A stretch of 64,000 nt of DNA from Autumnicola patrickiae (GCF_031846525.1 NZ_JAVRHM010000015.1:53648-117647), one strand, 5' to 3'. Numbered from the stretch's first letter, positions 9,570-19,005 are shown. Numbers and translations are program-made. Notes: generated by a model not told the origin, from the sequence alone.

Positions 9570-11120
9570 TTATTCGTTTGTTTCTGTATAATAAATTCTT
9601 AGCTTCAGCCTTTTTTCTTCATCCTCAGATCTGTTTCCATGCAAAACAGTTCCAAGCGGAGTCAATGCCGAAGTTAGGGGCACTCTATTTATAGTATCAT
9701 TTTCAGATCCTCTTACTGCAGCGTTTGCCGTAATATTAATATTAGGTGTAACTACAAGCCCAAGACGCACATTAGTGGAATCTTTATTGAGAATGTTGTT
9801 TACGTGCTGAGTTATACGTAGTGTGTATTTTACACCGCTACCATCCTCATCCCTTTCCAGGCGTGTAGAATGACTTGTTACAGAGTTTAGGGGATTTGTA
9901 TTACTTCCACCAGTGTCATACGTATAATCAATCAATCTTCTGTTATTGTTTAAATCATAAAGATAAATACGTTCCGGTTCATTTACTCCTTCAGTCATAT
10001 CCTGATTAACATAAAAATTAAGATTTGCCTCGTTTACCAGCCAATTGTTCTGCTTTAATTCTTCAAGTTCAGCAGCATCTGAGAATAAAGTAATAATCGC
10101 CATACTACCTTCAGCTCCTTTGATGTAAAGATTCTCGGCACCACCCTGGCTTCCGGAGCTTTGAATAGCCTGCAAAACCTCATCGGGATATTCACCTTCA
10201 AAAGTATTCACGACATTGTTACCAAAGTTTAGTTTAAAGCTCCTTCTTGCTCTAGTAGTTTCCTCCTCCTCATTTGTAGGTGCGCGATCATATTTATAAT
10301 AAAGAGTTATTCCTGCTCCACTTGCTGCAAGGTTGAGCAACATCATACTACCATCATTATTAACAGCTTCAGCCTTTATAAAAAGTCCTCTCAGGTAATT
10401 TCTGAAATTATCATTGTTTGCAAGTTCAGAAGCACCTTGTTTGTCTAAGATTTTTTGCTGAAAAAATTCAACAGGTAATTTCATTCTTAAAGCTGGTGGA
10501 GAAACGACTGTATCAGATTCCACTCCTCCAGCAGTAGGTTCATAAGAAACAATCGGTTGAGCTGAAGGTCGATAATTGCCATTTTGATACAAGGTGTCTC
10601 CCTGTATATATTGTTCAAACAATTCCTGCTGATCGGAATAATATTTTTGCCTTTGTTCAAAATTACTTCCGGGATCAAGATTATTCAGGTAGTAACCCGA
10701 TTCATATACAGAAATCTTAAAAGGAGCATTTCCATAAATGGAATCCAGCTTATACTGATGTTCAGCATCTTCTACAGCCTGGCTGAAAAATGGAATATTA
10801 AGTACTACGCTGTCCAGCACCGGCTCATCACCAAAAGTGGGATTCCCATTGGCCAGAGAAACCTGGGCCAAAATACTTGCTTCTGTTAGACCATAAATCT
10901 CATTATGGTACGCTCCCAAAAGATGGTTTGGCAAAATGTTGGTTTGAACAGATTTAATTTTTCTCGACCACGCGGTTACGTCTACTTCCCGGTAATCAAC
11001 CTCTGTAGGATTTCCTATTACTTCACCTCCAATATCGCTATAATCCTCATCGCAGGCTATAAAACAAAAAATAACAACAAGGGCTGTTGCTATTTTTAAA
11101 GTCACTCTTTCAAAATTCAT
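9570..11120 (-). CDS. DUF4270 lipoprotein
   Basis: A predicted outer-membrane or periplasmic lipoprotein of the Bacteroidota-specific DUF4270 family; the molecular role is not known. The 516 residues begin with a signal peptide and lipobox FIAC (Cys23), followed by acidic residues DEDY. The rest is beta-rich, with repeated 'yliy l/v' strands and no enzyme motif that I can see. It sits 10 bases after the starch-synthase-like gene and 5 bases before glmS, an order seen repeatedly in flavobacteria. This suggests a link to envelope sugar metabolism, but that is inference. It contains one copy of the dispersed motif at 10568-10589. Confidence 0.85.
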   Translation of the reverse strand: MNFERVTLKIATALVVIFCFIACDEDYSDIGGEVIGNPTEVDYREVDVTAWSRKIKSVQTNILPNHLLGAYHNEIYGLTEASILAQVSLANGNPTFGDEPVLDSVVLNIPFFSQAVEDAEHQYKLDSIYGNAPFKISVYESGYYLNNLDPGSNFEQRQKYYSDQQELFEQYIQGDTLYQNGNYRPSAQPIVSYEPTAGGVESDTVVSPPALRMKLPVEFFQQKILDKQGASELANNDNFRNYLRGLFIKAEAVNNDGSMMLLNLAASGAGITLYYKYDRAPTNEEEETTRARRSFKLNFGNNVVNTFEGEYPDEVLQAIQSSGSQGGAENLYIKGAEGSMAIITLFSDAAELEELKQNNWLVNEANLNFYVNQDMTEGVNEPERIYLYDLNNNRRLIDYTYDTGGSNTNPLNSVTSHSTRLERDEDGSGVKYTLRITQHVNNILNKDSTNVRLGLVVTPNINITANAAVRGSENDTINRVPLTSALTPLGTVLHGNRSEDEEKRLKLRIYYTETNE

Positions 11121-11130
11121 TCGCTGTTTT

Positions 11131-11943
11131 TTACTGTTTCAAAACTTTTGTAGCATAAAAGTCCTGGTAAGCCTGAGTAAATTCCTCTCTGTTTTTATAT
11201 GGCAAAACAGGCTTATTTAATCTATTTACATACGCTTTAAGATCCTCCGGCACATTATCACCACTAATAATAATGGCATCAGAGTTATCCACAGCCGTTT
11301 TTATAAGGTTAACGTAATTTGGCTCTGCCAAATGCTCTACACTCTCATCTTCCATTCCATCAAACAAAACTTTTTCCTGCATATCTGTACTTAACGTCTC
11401 ATCGAAACTTTGATTGTATATAGAGGTAACAATTCTTGCATTGCTAAACAGAGGCTCATTTCCGTAATAATTCCGAAGGTATAAAGGAAGAAGGGAAGCC
11501 AGCCAGCCATGGACATGAATTATATCTGGAGACCAGTTTAATTTTTTCACCGTTTCAATCACTCCCTTTGCAAAAAAAATTGCACGCTCATCATTGTCAT
11601 CAAATAAATTCCCCTCCTCATCGGTGAGCGTAGCTTTTCTTTTAAAATAATCTTCATTATCGATAAAATAAACCTGCATCCTCTCCTTTGGAATAGATGC
11701 CACTTTGATTATCAAGGGCATATCCAGATCATTTATTACAAGATTGATTCCTGAAAGTCGAATTACTTCATGTAATTGATGACGCCTTTCGTTTATATTC
11801 CCAAACCTCGGCATAAAAATTCGAATTTGTCCTCCCTGGTTATTCACCATTTTAGCGGCTTCAAAAGAGGTGGATGAAATGTCAGTTTCAGGCAGGTAGG
11901 GTATAACTTCAGAGGAGACGTACAATACTCTCTTATCTTTCAT
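11131..11943 (-). CDS. Glycogen/starch synthase-like protein, N-terminal GT5 domain only
   Basis: Resembles the N-terminal Rossmann domain of ADP-glucose glycogen synthases (VLYVSSEVIPYL at the start; DIIHVHGWLASLLPLYLR near residue 140). It ends at 270 residues, about half the usual 470-500, so the C-terminal GT-B domain that binds ADP-glucose is absent. Short proteins of this kind are common in flavobacteria next to DUF4270-glmS and are not obviously pseudogenes: the frame is clean and the stop is followed 10 bases later by the next gene. A genuine glycogen synthase activity is doubtful; a regulatory or other carbohydrate role is possible. Confidence 0.8.
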   Translation of the reverse strand: MKDKRVLYVSSEVIPYLPETDISSTSFEAAKMVNNQGGQIRIFMPRFGNINERRHQLHEVIRLSGINLVINDLDMPLIIKVASIPKERMQVYFIDNEDYFKRKATLTDEEGNLFDDNDERAIFFAKGVIETVKKLNWSPDIIHVHGWLASLLPLYLRNYYGNEPLFSNARIVTSIYNQSFDETLSTDMQEKVLFDGMEDESVEHLAEPNYVNLIKTAVDNSDAIIISGDNVPEDLKAYVNRLNKPVLPYKNREEFTQAYQDFYATKVLKQ

Positions 11944-11983
11944 AAAATCTTTGCTTTAATTGCGATTGCGAATAAAAAACACG

Positions 11984-12030
11984 CAAAATTACAAAAATTT
12001 ATGCAGATTGCCAGTAATATATTAAGTTTG
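11984..12030. promoter_or_regulatory. Divergent promoter region, starch-synthase/glmS operon and panC
   Basis: Two -7 elements point away from each other. TAATTTTG on the minus strand (11991-11984) serves the starch-synthase-DUF4270-glmS operon. TAAGTTTG on the plus strand (12023-12030) serves panC, about 24 bases before its GTG start. Both fit TAnnTTTG; -33 boxes are weak. Confidence 0.5.
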
Positions 12031-12053
12031 CACGCTGTTAATTTTATAATAAA

Positions 12054-12905
12054 GTGCAGATATTTAAGGAAAAACAACCGCTAATTGCCACCCTCCAGAG
12101 TTACAAATCTACCGGGAACACTCTAGGGTTAGTCCCTACAATGGGAGCCCTACACCAAGGACACTTATCTCTCGTAAAGCAGGCTCTGCAGGAGTGTGAA
12201 ATAGTGGTCGTAAGTATTTTCGTAAATCCTACGCAATTCGACAACCCGAACGACCTGGAAAAATACCCGAGAACTCTGGAGCAGGATATAAATTTGTTAA
12301 AACAGGCTCACGACAATATAATTGTTTTTGCCCCAAATGCGAGTGAATTGTACGGAGATAAAGTTATTTCAGAACAATTTGACTTTCAGGGTCTGGAAAA
12401 TGTAATGGAGGGTAAATACAGAAACGGCCATTTTGACGGTGTAGGCACTATTATTAAACTGTTTTTTACAATAATTGAACCTGATAAGGCTTTCTTTGGG
12501 GAGAAAGATTTCCAACAACTTCAGATTATCAGGAAATTAACCGAAATACTTGAATTACCGGTGGAGATTGTTGGTTGTCCTATAGAAAGGGAGGAATCGG
12601 GTCTTGCAAGAAGTTCCAGAAATGAACGACTAAGCAGTTTAAGCAGGGAAAAAGCAGCGTTTATTTATAACACCCTGCTAAAATCCAGAGAGCTTTTTGG
12701 CACAAAAAGTGCAGATTATGTGACCCAATGGGTTATAGATGAATTTAAGAACCATCCTTTTTTGGAACTGGAATATTTTGAAATTGCAGATACCCGAACA
12801 TTGAAAAAAGCCAACCGAAAACAAAAAGGGGCAAATTACAGGGCTTTTATTGCAGCGTATGCTGATGATATTAGGTTAATAGACAACATGCCTTTAAACA
12901 ATTAA
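12054..12905 (+). CDS. panC: Pantothenate synthetase
   Basis: Joins pantoate and beta-alanine with ATP to make pantothenate (vitamin B5, CoA precursor); cytosolic. Nucleotidyltransferase motifs are intact: PTMGALHQGHLSLV (HxGH-type, residues about 28-41), VNPTQFDNPNDLEKYPRTLE, FGEKDFQQLQIIRKL, and the KMSKS-like RSSRNERL. It has 283 residues, the normal length. The start is GTG at 12054; no ATG precedes the conserved PTMG block in frame. It opens a run panC-panD-YbhN-like-hydrolase-radA on the plus strand, and panD follows after 10 bases. Confidence 0.97.
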   Translation: MQIFKEKQPLIATLQSYKSTGNTLGLVPTMGALHQGHLSLVKQALQECEIVVVSIFVNPTQFDNPNDLEKYPRTLEQDINLLKQAHDNIIVFAPNASELYGDKVISEQFDFQGLENVMEGKYRNGHFDGVGTIIKLFFTIIEPDKAFFGEKDFQQLQIIRKLTEILELPVEIVGCPIEREESGLARSSRNERLSSLSREKAAFIYNTLLKSRELFGTKSADYVTQWVIDEFKNHPFLELEYFEIADTRTLKKANRKQKGANYRAFIAAYADDIRLIDNMPLNN

Positions 12906-12915
12906 TTTCTTGAAA

Positions 12916-13266
12916 ATGCAGGTGCACGTAGTAAAATCAAAAATTCACCGGGTAAAAGTTACCGGAGCCGACCTCAATTATATTGGAAGCATTACTATAG
13001 ATGAAGATCTTATGGAAGCGGCCAATATTATTGAAGGCGAAAAAGTGCAGATCGTGAATAATAATAATGGCGAAAGACTGGAAACCTATGTTATTCCCGG
13101 CCCCAGAAATTCCGGAGAAATAACCTTAAATGGTGCTGCTGCAAGAAAAGTGGCGAAAGGGGATATCCTGATTCTAATTGCTTACGCCATTATGGACTTT
13201 GAAGAAGCTAAAAGTTTTAAGCCTTCCCTTGTCTTTCCAAATGAAGACACAAATTTATTGACCTGA
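12916..13266 (+). CDS. panD: Aspartate 1-decarboxylase precursor
   Basis: Makes beta-alanine from aspartate for PanC. It is a pyruvoyl enzyme made by self-cleavage at the Gly-Ser pair in NYIGSITID (about residues 22-30 from this start), and the IHRVKVTGADL and GPRNSGEITLNGAAARK blocks are intact. I use the ATG at 12916 (MQVHVVKSKIHRVKV) rather than an in-frame TTG two codons earlier, because family members begin this way. That gives 116 residues. It is coupled to panC with a 10-base gap; the two act in the same pathway. Confidence 0.96.
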   Translation: MQVHVVKSKIHRVKVTGADLNYIGSITIDEDLMEAANIIEGEKVQIVNNNNGERLETYVIPGPRNSGEITLNGAAARKVAKGDILILIAYAIMDFEEAKSFKPSLVFPNEDTNLLT

Positions 13267-13270
13267 TCTT

Positions 13271-14236
13271 TTGAAAAAGAGGACCATCAAATTATTAAAA
13301 ATTATCATCCCCCTTTCGCTGGGGATTTTTTTAATTTGGTATTCTCTTCAAAGCGCTACACCTTCGGAACGTGAGGAATTGCTTGATAATATTTTAACTG
13401 CCAACCCTTTTTGGATAATGCTTTCTATGACCTTTGGAGCTTTATCCCATCTTTCCAGGGCATACAGGTGGAAGTTCCTTCTTGAACCATTAGGCTATAC
13501 TCCAGGTCTTGCAAATAGTTTTATGGCTGTTATGGTAGGATATCTTGCAAACTTCGGCATTCCAAGATCAGGCGAAGTCTTACGCGCTGTCACTCTTTCT
13601 TCTTATGAAAAAGTCCCCTTTGAAAAAGGGTTTGGGACAATAATTTCTGAAAGAATAGCAGACATGCTAATCCTTCTACTCATTGTAGCTGTTACAATTG
13701 CATTACAAACAGATAATCTTTTAACCTATTTTGAAGTTAATAACATAAATCCCTTAGTGAGCATCGGGATATTATTTGTATTAGTTTTTATAGGCGTTCT
13801 GGTTCTGCAATTTATCAAAAGGTCCCAATGGTCTATTGCTATGAAAGTTAGGGAATTAGCAAAAGGGCTATTGGAGGGCATGAAAAGCATTCTAAAGATG
13901 AGGAAGAAATGGGAATTTATCCTGCATACCATCTTTATCTGGGTAATGTATGTACTAATGTTCTATGTTATCGTCTTCACTGTTCCCGAAACTGCTAATG
14001 CCAGTGTAGGTGCGGTAATGGCGGCTTTTGTAGTTGGATCTTTTGCAATTTCTGCCACCAACGGGGGAATTGGCGTTTATCCTGTAGCAATTGGTGCGAT
14101 TTTAATGCTTTACGGAATAAGTAAACAAGGTGGTGAAGCCTTTGGCTGGATCTTATGGGGTTCACAAACATTGATGGTACTCGTCTTTGGAGGGCTGTCC
14201 TTCATTATTTTGCCACTTTTAAACCGAAAGAAATAA
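13271..14236 (+). CDS. YbhN/UPF0104-type membrane protein (LPG synthase TM-domain family)
   Basis: An integral membrane protein of 321 residues with about eight hydrophobic segments, resembling the transmembrane part of lysylphosphatidylglycerol synthases (GALSHLSRAYRWKFLL, GYLANFGIPRSGEVLRA, FVVGSFAISATNGGIGVYP). It lacks the cytosolic aminoacyl-transfer domain, so it is probably a flippase-like or unknown transporter rather than an MprF. Start is TTG at 13271, four bases after panD; no earlier ATG exists in frame and the next Met is far inside. It is in the panC-panD-radA run, a frequent flavobacterial neighbourhood with no obvious functional link. Confidence 0.85.
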   Translation: MKKRTIKLLKIIIPLSLGIFLIWYSLQSATPSEREELLDNILTANPFWIMLSMTFGALSHLSRAYRWKFLLEPLGYTPGLANSFMAVMVGYLANFGIPRSGEVLRAVTLSSYEKVPFEKGFGTIISERIADMLILLLIVAVTIALQTDNLLTYFEVNNINPLVSIGILFVLVFIGVLVLQFIKRSQWSIAMKVRELAKGLLEGMKSILKMRKKWEFILHTIFIWVMYVLMFYVIVFTVPETANASVGAVMAAFVVGSFAISATNGGIGVYPVAIGAILMLYGISKQGGEAFGWILWGSQTLMVLVFGGLSFIILPLLNRKK

Positions 14237-14271
14237 TCCCTATCTTGCCATTATTAACCTATCTATAACCT

Positions 14272-15420
14272 ATGATGAAAAAACTACTTATGCTTGTGGT
14301 TCTGGTATTCCCCATTATCAGTTCCGCACAAATTATTTATGAAACGGTTTCCTCTGCAAAATTGCAGGAAACACGTGAAATTAAAATTCAGCTACCCCGC
14401 AATTACGAGGAAAATAAGGAAAAACATTATCCGGTGGTTGTGGTACTTGACGGGGATTATCTTTTTGAACCTGTAGCGGGAATTGTGGATTACTACTCTT
14501 ACTGGGAAAATATCCCGGAGATGATTGTGGTAGGCGTTAATCAGGCAGGCCTACGAAATGAAGATGCAGGCTACGACAATGAGCGTTTTTTACCCGCAGA
14601 TAAAGGAGCTGCTTTCTTTGAATTTCTTGGAATGGAACTTTTAAAAAGCATGGATGAAAAATACAGGACAGCACCTTTCCAAATTATTGTTGGCCATGAT
14701 CTTACTGCAAATTTTTTAAATTATTATTTGCTTAAACCTGAACCAATTTTTGAAGGATATATAAGCCTTAGTCCAGACCTTGCTCCCGAAATGGCAAACA
14801 GAATAACTAATATTCTTTCTAAAACCGAAAGCAAAAGGTGGTATTACATGGCTACAGGAAGTGAAGACATCCCCCAGCTAAAAGAAAGTATACTTTCTCT
14901 TAATAATCAAATTAACGGTTTGGACAACGATCTGGTGTTCTATAAATTTGACAATTTTGATAATGCCAGTCATTATTCCCTTGTAGGAAGAGCAATTCCT
15001 TCAGCAATAGAAAGTATCTTCAATGTTTACAGTCCTATTTCTCAAAAAGAGTATAATGAAGTTCTTTTACAAACCTCAATTTCTCCTTCTGAATATCTCA
15101 TTGAGAAATATAAATCTATTGAAGAACTTTTTGGTCTTGAAAAACAAATTAGATTAAATGATTTTCTTGCTATCCACCAGGCCATTGAAAAAACAAGAAG
15201 ATGGGAAGAATATGATGAACTAAGCAAACTTGCCAGCGAACATTTCCCTGGCACAATGCTCGGCACTTATTTTGAAGCTCGTTATGAAGAAGAAACGGGG
15301 AACCCTAAAAGAGCAATGAAGACTTATCAAAACGCATACGGTCAGGAAAAAATTGCTTTTTTGGACGTTGATTTTATGCTAGAAAAAGCAAACGCTATAA
15401 AAAGAGATTTTGGTTATTAA
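14272..15420 (+). CDS. Exported alpha/beta-hydrolase-fold (putative esterase) with Asp at the nucleophile site
   Basis: A 382-residue secreted or periplasmic protein: signal peptide MMKKLLMLVVLVFPIISSAQ, cleaved near residue 19. The body resembles the putative esterase (YbbA/IroE) family: YPVVVVLDGDYLFEP at about 53-67 and MIVVGVNQAG at 84-93. The nucleophile elbow, however, reads VGHDLTANF, so D143 replaces the usual Ser of GHSxGG; a His follows in NASHYSLVG (H234). A C-terminal stretch (about 310-382) looks TPR-like helical. It could be a non-catalytic family member, or one using Asp as nucleophile as in dehalogenases or epoxide hydrolases. It lies 35 bases after the YbhN-like gene and 18 before radA. 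Confidence 0.8.
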   Translation: MMKKLLMLVVLVFPIISSAQIIYETVSSAKLQETREIKIQLPRNYEENKEKHYPVVVVLDGDYLFEPVAGIVDYYSYWENIPEMIVVGVNQAGLRNEDAGYDNERFLPADKGAAFFEFLGMELLKSMDEKYRTAPFQIIVGHDLTANFLNYYLLKPEPIFEGYISLSPDLAPEMANRITNILSKTESKRWYYMATGSEDIPQLKESILSLNNQINGLDNDLVFYKFDNFDNASHYSLVGRAIPSAIESIFNVYSPISQKEYNEVLLQTSISPSEYLIEKYKSIEELFGLEKQIRLNDFLAIHQAIEKTRRWEEYDELSKLASEHFPGTMLGTYFEARYEEETGNPKRAMKTYQNAYGQEKIAFLDVDFMLEKANAIKRDFGY

Positions 15421-15438
15421 ACTAATGAAGAATTGTAA

Positions 15439-16803
15439 ATGGCAAAAGTAAAAACTACATTCTATTGCCAGAATTGCGGGGCACAATATTCTAAGTGGCA
15501 GGGCAGATGTACTTCATGCAATGAATGGAACACAATTGTAGAAGAAGTTGTTCAGAAACCCGACCCTAAAGACTGGAAGTCCCCTGCTGCAAAGGAGGCA
15601 AAGAGGACTTCCAGACCTTTAAAAATTGCCGAAATAGAAAATTCCCCTCAAAACAGATGGAAAACCGGAAACAATGAATTGGACCGCGTACTTGGAGGCG
15701 GTCTTGTTCCCGGCTCCCTTACACTTTTGGGTGGAGAGCCAGGAATTGGAAAAAGTACACTTTTATTGCAAATTTCACTTCAACTTAAATTGAAGGTGTT
15801 ATATGTTTCGGGAGAGGAAAGCCAGCAGCAAATTAAAATGCGGGCAGAACGTATAGATCCCAATCCCGCGAACTGCTATATTCTTACCGAAACAAAAACG
15901 CAAAACATATTTAGGCAAATAGAGGCGATTTCTCCCGAAGTTGTTATTATTGATTCCATACAAACCCTTCATAGCGATTATATTGAAAGTTCACCGGGAA
16001 GTATTTCACAAATAAGGGAATGCACCGCAGAACTTATAAAATTTGCAAAAGAGAGTGGCGTTCCGGTTATTCTAATTGGACATATTACTAAGGAAGGAAG
16101 TATTGCCGGTCCGAAAGTACTGGAGCATATGGTAGATACCGTTCTTCAATTTGAAGGAGACCGTAACCACGTTTACAGGATTCTAAGGGCACATAAGAAT
16201 AGATTCGGTTCTACGCATGAGCTGGGAATTTATGAAATGCAGGGCAGCGGACTTAGAGAAGTGAGTAATCCATCGGAAATCCTTATTTCGAAAAATGATG
16301 AAGATCTTAGCGGAACCGCCATTGCCGCAACACTGGAAGGTATGCGCCCTTTAATGATTGAAATTCAAGCGCTGGTAAGCACAGCAGTATATGGTACTCC
16401 CCAGCGTTCTACTACAGGCTACAATGCCAAAAGGCTCAATATGATACTTGCAGTACTGGAAAAACGCGCTGGTTTTAAACTAGGTGCAAAAGATGTCTTT
16501 CTAAATATTACCGGAGGTATTTCAGTCGATGATCCCGCAATAGACCTGGCTGTGGTAGCGGCTATCCTCTCTTCTAATGAAGACATTGCAGTAGAAAAAA
16601 ATGTTTGTTTTGCTGCAGAAGTGGGATTGGCAGGAGAAATACGACCTGTAACCCGTGTTGAACAGCGCATAATTGAAGCCGAAAAACTGGGATTTGGAAA
16701 AATTTTAATTTCAAAACAAAGTAAAGTTCCAAAAACCAATTATAGCATTCAAATTATTAAATTAGCAAAAATTGAAGATGTCGTAACCCATTTATTTGAA
16801 TAA
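15439..16803 (+). CDS. radA: DNA repair protein RadA
   Basis: A RecA-like ATPase that promotes branch migration and processing of recombination intermediates. The N-terminal four-Cys zinc finger has C10, C13, C24 and C27. Walker A GGEPGIGKST is at about 98-107, the RadA-specific KNRFG at 253-257 (AHKNRFGSTHELGIYEM), and the C-terminal Lon-like domain contains the GGISVDDPAIDLAVVAAI region. It has 454 residues, the full length. Nothing unusual; co-directional with the genes on both sides. Confidence 0.98.
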   Translation: MAKVKTTFYCQNCGAQYSKWQGRCTSCNEWNTIVEEVVQKPDPKDWKSPAAKEAKRTSRPLKIAEIENSPQNRWKTGNNELDRVLGGGLVPGSLTLLGGEPGIGKSTLLLQISLQLKLKVLYVSGEESQQQIKMRAERIDPNPANCYILTETKTQNIFRQIEAISPEVVIIDSIQTLHSDYIESSPGSISQIRECTAELIKFAKESGVPVILIGHITKEGSIAGPKVLEHMVDTVLQFEGDRNHVYRILRAHKNRFGSTHELGIYEMQGSGLREVSNPSEILISKNDEDLSGTAIAATLEGMRPLMIEIQALVSTAVYGTPQRSTTGYNAKRLNMILAVLEKRAGFKLGAKDVFLNITGGISVDDPAIDLAVVAAILSSNEDIAVEKNVCFAAEVGLAGEIRPVTRVEQRIIEAEKLGFGKILISKQSKVPKTNYSIQIIKLAKIEDVVTHLFE

Positions 16804-16846
16804 AAATGGCATAATTAATGTTCTTAAGCTGCTGAAAAGTAATTAT

Positions 16847-17977
16847 ATGCGAGTAATAAAATTATTAGTAATATTAACAGCGGTAATTCTTACAGGCTGT
16901 TCCCAGCTTAACAAAGCTTCAGATTATATAGCAAATCCCACTGCAAAAGAAGTTTATAAAAGAGATTTTAATCTTTCAGATACCCTCTTTACCCTTTGGG
17001 AAAATCAGGTTGATCTTGCCTTAGAAGATAGTATTCAGGTTGAATTGCCATATGCCGAAAAAGGCAAATTTCTTCCCCGCACCTTTCCTGTGTACTCTTA
17101 CGAAATAGCATTAACTCCCGGAGAACTTTTTAATCTGGAAATTGAAACCGATTCTATTAAAGAACTTGTTTTTATTGATGTTTTCAGAAAAACTGAAGAC
17201 TCTCTTAATCCTTACAAAAAACTTGAGAGTGCAGAATTTGGTGAGAAACAATTCACCTTTGAAGCCAAGAGCAAAGGAAAATACAAAATTGTAATTCAAC
17301 CTGCTATTGAGGCAAATTCTCCTTTTTTATTAAAAATGATAAAGAGTCCAGTCTATCTCTTTCCTGTCGCATCTTATTCAAACTCGGCTATTCAAAGCTT
17401 TTGGGGAGCGCAGCGGGATGGTGGAGCAAGAAACCATGAAGGTATTGATATATTTGCAGAGCGAGGCACTCCCGTTGTTGCAGCCACTTCTGGTCGCATA
17501 ACTTATACCGGTGAAAAAGGTCTTGGCGGGAAACAGGTTTGGTTAAGAGATGGTCGCAGAGGACAGTCGCTGTATTATGCTCATCTGGACAGTATTAATC
17601 TCGTTTCCGGAAGCGTAAAGGTAGGAGACACTTTAGGTTTTGTGGGAAATACCGGGAATGCCAAAACCACACCGCCACACCTCCATTTCGGTATTTATAA
17701 AAATTTTCAGGGTGCAATAGATCCGCTTAACTTTGTTTTTCTTCCAGAGCCATTAAACCTTGATGATCTTGAGGATGAGATACCACATAAGATCCTTACC
17801 AAAGCTGTTACAGCAAACCTTAGGAACAAACCAACAACTTCGGGATCAAAAATTATTGGCTCTTCCAAAGCACAGGATACACTGCAGATTCTAGGAAAGT
17901 CAAAAGACTGGTATCATATTAGAACGCCTGAAAACAAAGCTTCGTTTATTCACCAAAGCCTTGTAAAACCTATTTAA
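16847..17977 (+). CDS. M23 (LytM) metallopeptidase lipoprotein with SH3b domain
   Basis: A probable envelope-anchored peptidoglycan endopeptidase or LytM-type activator. I choose the ATG at 16847, giving 376 residues, because it yields a proper lipoprotein signal (MRVIKLLVIL... LTGC, Cys18). The longer frame opening at 16796 overlaps radA and lacks a signal start. The M23 zinc motifs are present: NHEGIDIFAERGTPV (H, D) and PHLHFGIY (HxH). A bacterial SH3 domain fills the last 60-70 residues (VTANLRNKPTTSGSKIIG). Its stop codon overlaps the stop of the convergent aldo/keto reductase gene. Confidence 0.9.
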   Translation: MRVIKLLVILTAVILTGCSQLNKASDYIANPTAKEVYKRDFNLSDTLFTLWENQVDLALEDSIQVELPYAEKGKFLPRTFPVYSYEIALTPGELFNLEIETDSIKELVFIDVFRKTEDSLNPYKKLESAEFGEKQFTFEAKSKGKYKIVIQPAIEANSPFLLKMIKSPVYLFPVASYSNSAIQSFWGAQRDGGARNHEGIDIFAERGTPVVAATSGRITYTGEKGLGGKQVWLRDGRRGQSLYYAHLDSINLVSGSVKVGDTLGFVGNTGNAKTTPPHLHFGIYKNFQGAIDPLNFVFLPEPLNLDDLEDEIPHKILTKAVTANLRNKPTTSGSKIIGSSKAQDTLQILGKSKDWYHIRTPENKASFIHQSLVKPI

Positions 17978-19005
17978 GGCGCAGGATTTGATATCGCTTT
18001 GTGCACCTCTTCAATTTCCTGAAGGATCTCTTCGGAAAGGTTTACATTGATGCTTTCGATATTCTCACTTAACTGATCTATTGTTGTAGCTCCAATAATA
18101 TTACTGGTCACGAAACGCTGCTTATTGATAAAAGCCAAAGCTAAATGGGTAAGGCCGATATTGTGCTTTTTTGCGATGTCGTTATAAGCCTTTGTTGCTT
18201 TAACTGCTTCTTCTCCTGAATACCTCTTGTACTGGGGAAATAAACTTAATCTTGTATTTTCCTTAATCCCATCAAGATGCTTACCTGTTAAGACTCCCAT
18301 TCCCAATGGAGAATAAGGCAACAGTCCCACATTTTCCCGATGAAGTATCTCGGTAAGGCCAATCTCATCCTTTCGGTTTAAAAGATTATATGGATTTTGT
18401 ACTGTTATCACCTTAGGCAAGCCAGTTTTACTCTCCTCAAGGAATCTCATTAAACCAAATGGAGTTTCATTAGACAAGCCTATATGCCTGATTTTTCCGG
18501 CTTTGATCATCTGATCCAGATTCTCCAGAACCTCTCTGAAATTATCCTCCCACTCCTCTTCTTCATGTGTATAACCTTTTTTTCCGAAGAAGTTTGTTTG
18601 TCGTTCCGGCCAATGTAGCTGATAGAGGTCTATATAATCTGTCTGCAGTCGTTTCAGACTCTTATTTACAGCCTCTTCTACAGCTTCTTTATGATAACCA
18701 AGCCTGGGTCTGATATGAATTACCATTTCTGCCGGTCCTGCTACTTTTGAAGTAAGAACCACATCTTCCCTTCTACCTGTTTTCTTGAGCCACCTTCCGA
18801 TTATTTCTTCAGTTCTTCCCTGGGTTTCCGGCTTTGCAGGAACAGGATACATTTCTGCAGCATCCAGAAAATTCACTCCCTGTTCCAGAGCATAATTGAT
18901 CTGTTCGTGACCTTCGGCTTCAGTATTTTGCTCACCCCAGGTCATGGTGCCCAGGCATATTCTACTAACTTTTATATCAGTATTAGGTAAGGTGGTATAT
19001 TTCAT
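17974..19005 (-). CDS. NADP(H)-dependent aldo/keto reductase (Tas-like)
   Basis: A cytosolic oxidoreductase of the AKR superfamily, 343 residues. The start MKYTTLPNTDIKVSRICLG, the catalytic Asp/Tyr region NFLDAAEMYPVP, the Lys in VVLTSKVAGP, and the late NADP-binding HLALAFINKQ...SNIIGATTIDQL region match the E. coli Tas protein group. The substrate is unknown. It converges on the M23 lipoprotein gene, and the two stop codons share bases, leaving no room for a terminator between them. Confidence 0.92.
   Translation of the reverse strand: MKYTTLPNTDIKVSRICLGTMTWGEQNTEAEGHEQINYALEQGVNFLDAAEMYPVPAKPETQGRTEEIIGRWLKKTGRREDVVLTSKVAGPAEMVIHIRPRLGYHKEAVEEAVNKSLKRLQTDYIDLYQLHWPERQTNFFGKKGYTHEEEEWEDNFREVLENLDQMIKAGKIRHIGLSNETPFGLMRFLEESKTGLPKVITVQNPYNLLNRKDEIGLTEILHRENVGLLPYSPLGMGVLTGKHLDGIKENTRLSLFPQYKRYSGEEAVKATKAYNDIAKKHNIGLTHLALAFINKQRFVTSNIIGATTIDQLSENIESINVNLSEEILQEIEEVHKAISNPAP

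Noticed and set aside
16796..16846. Earlier start of the M23 lipoprotein overlapping radA
   Set aside because: The longer frame puts 17 non-signal residues before a perfect lipoprotein signal peptide; the ATG at 16847 is better.
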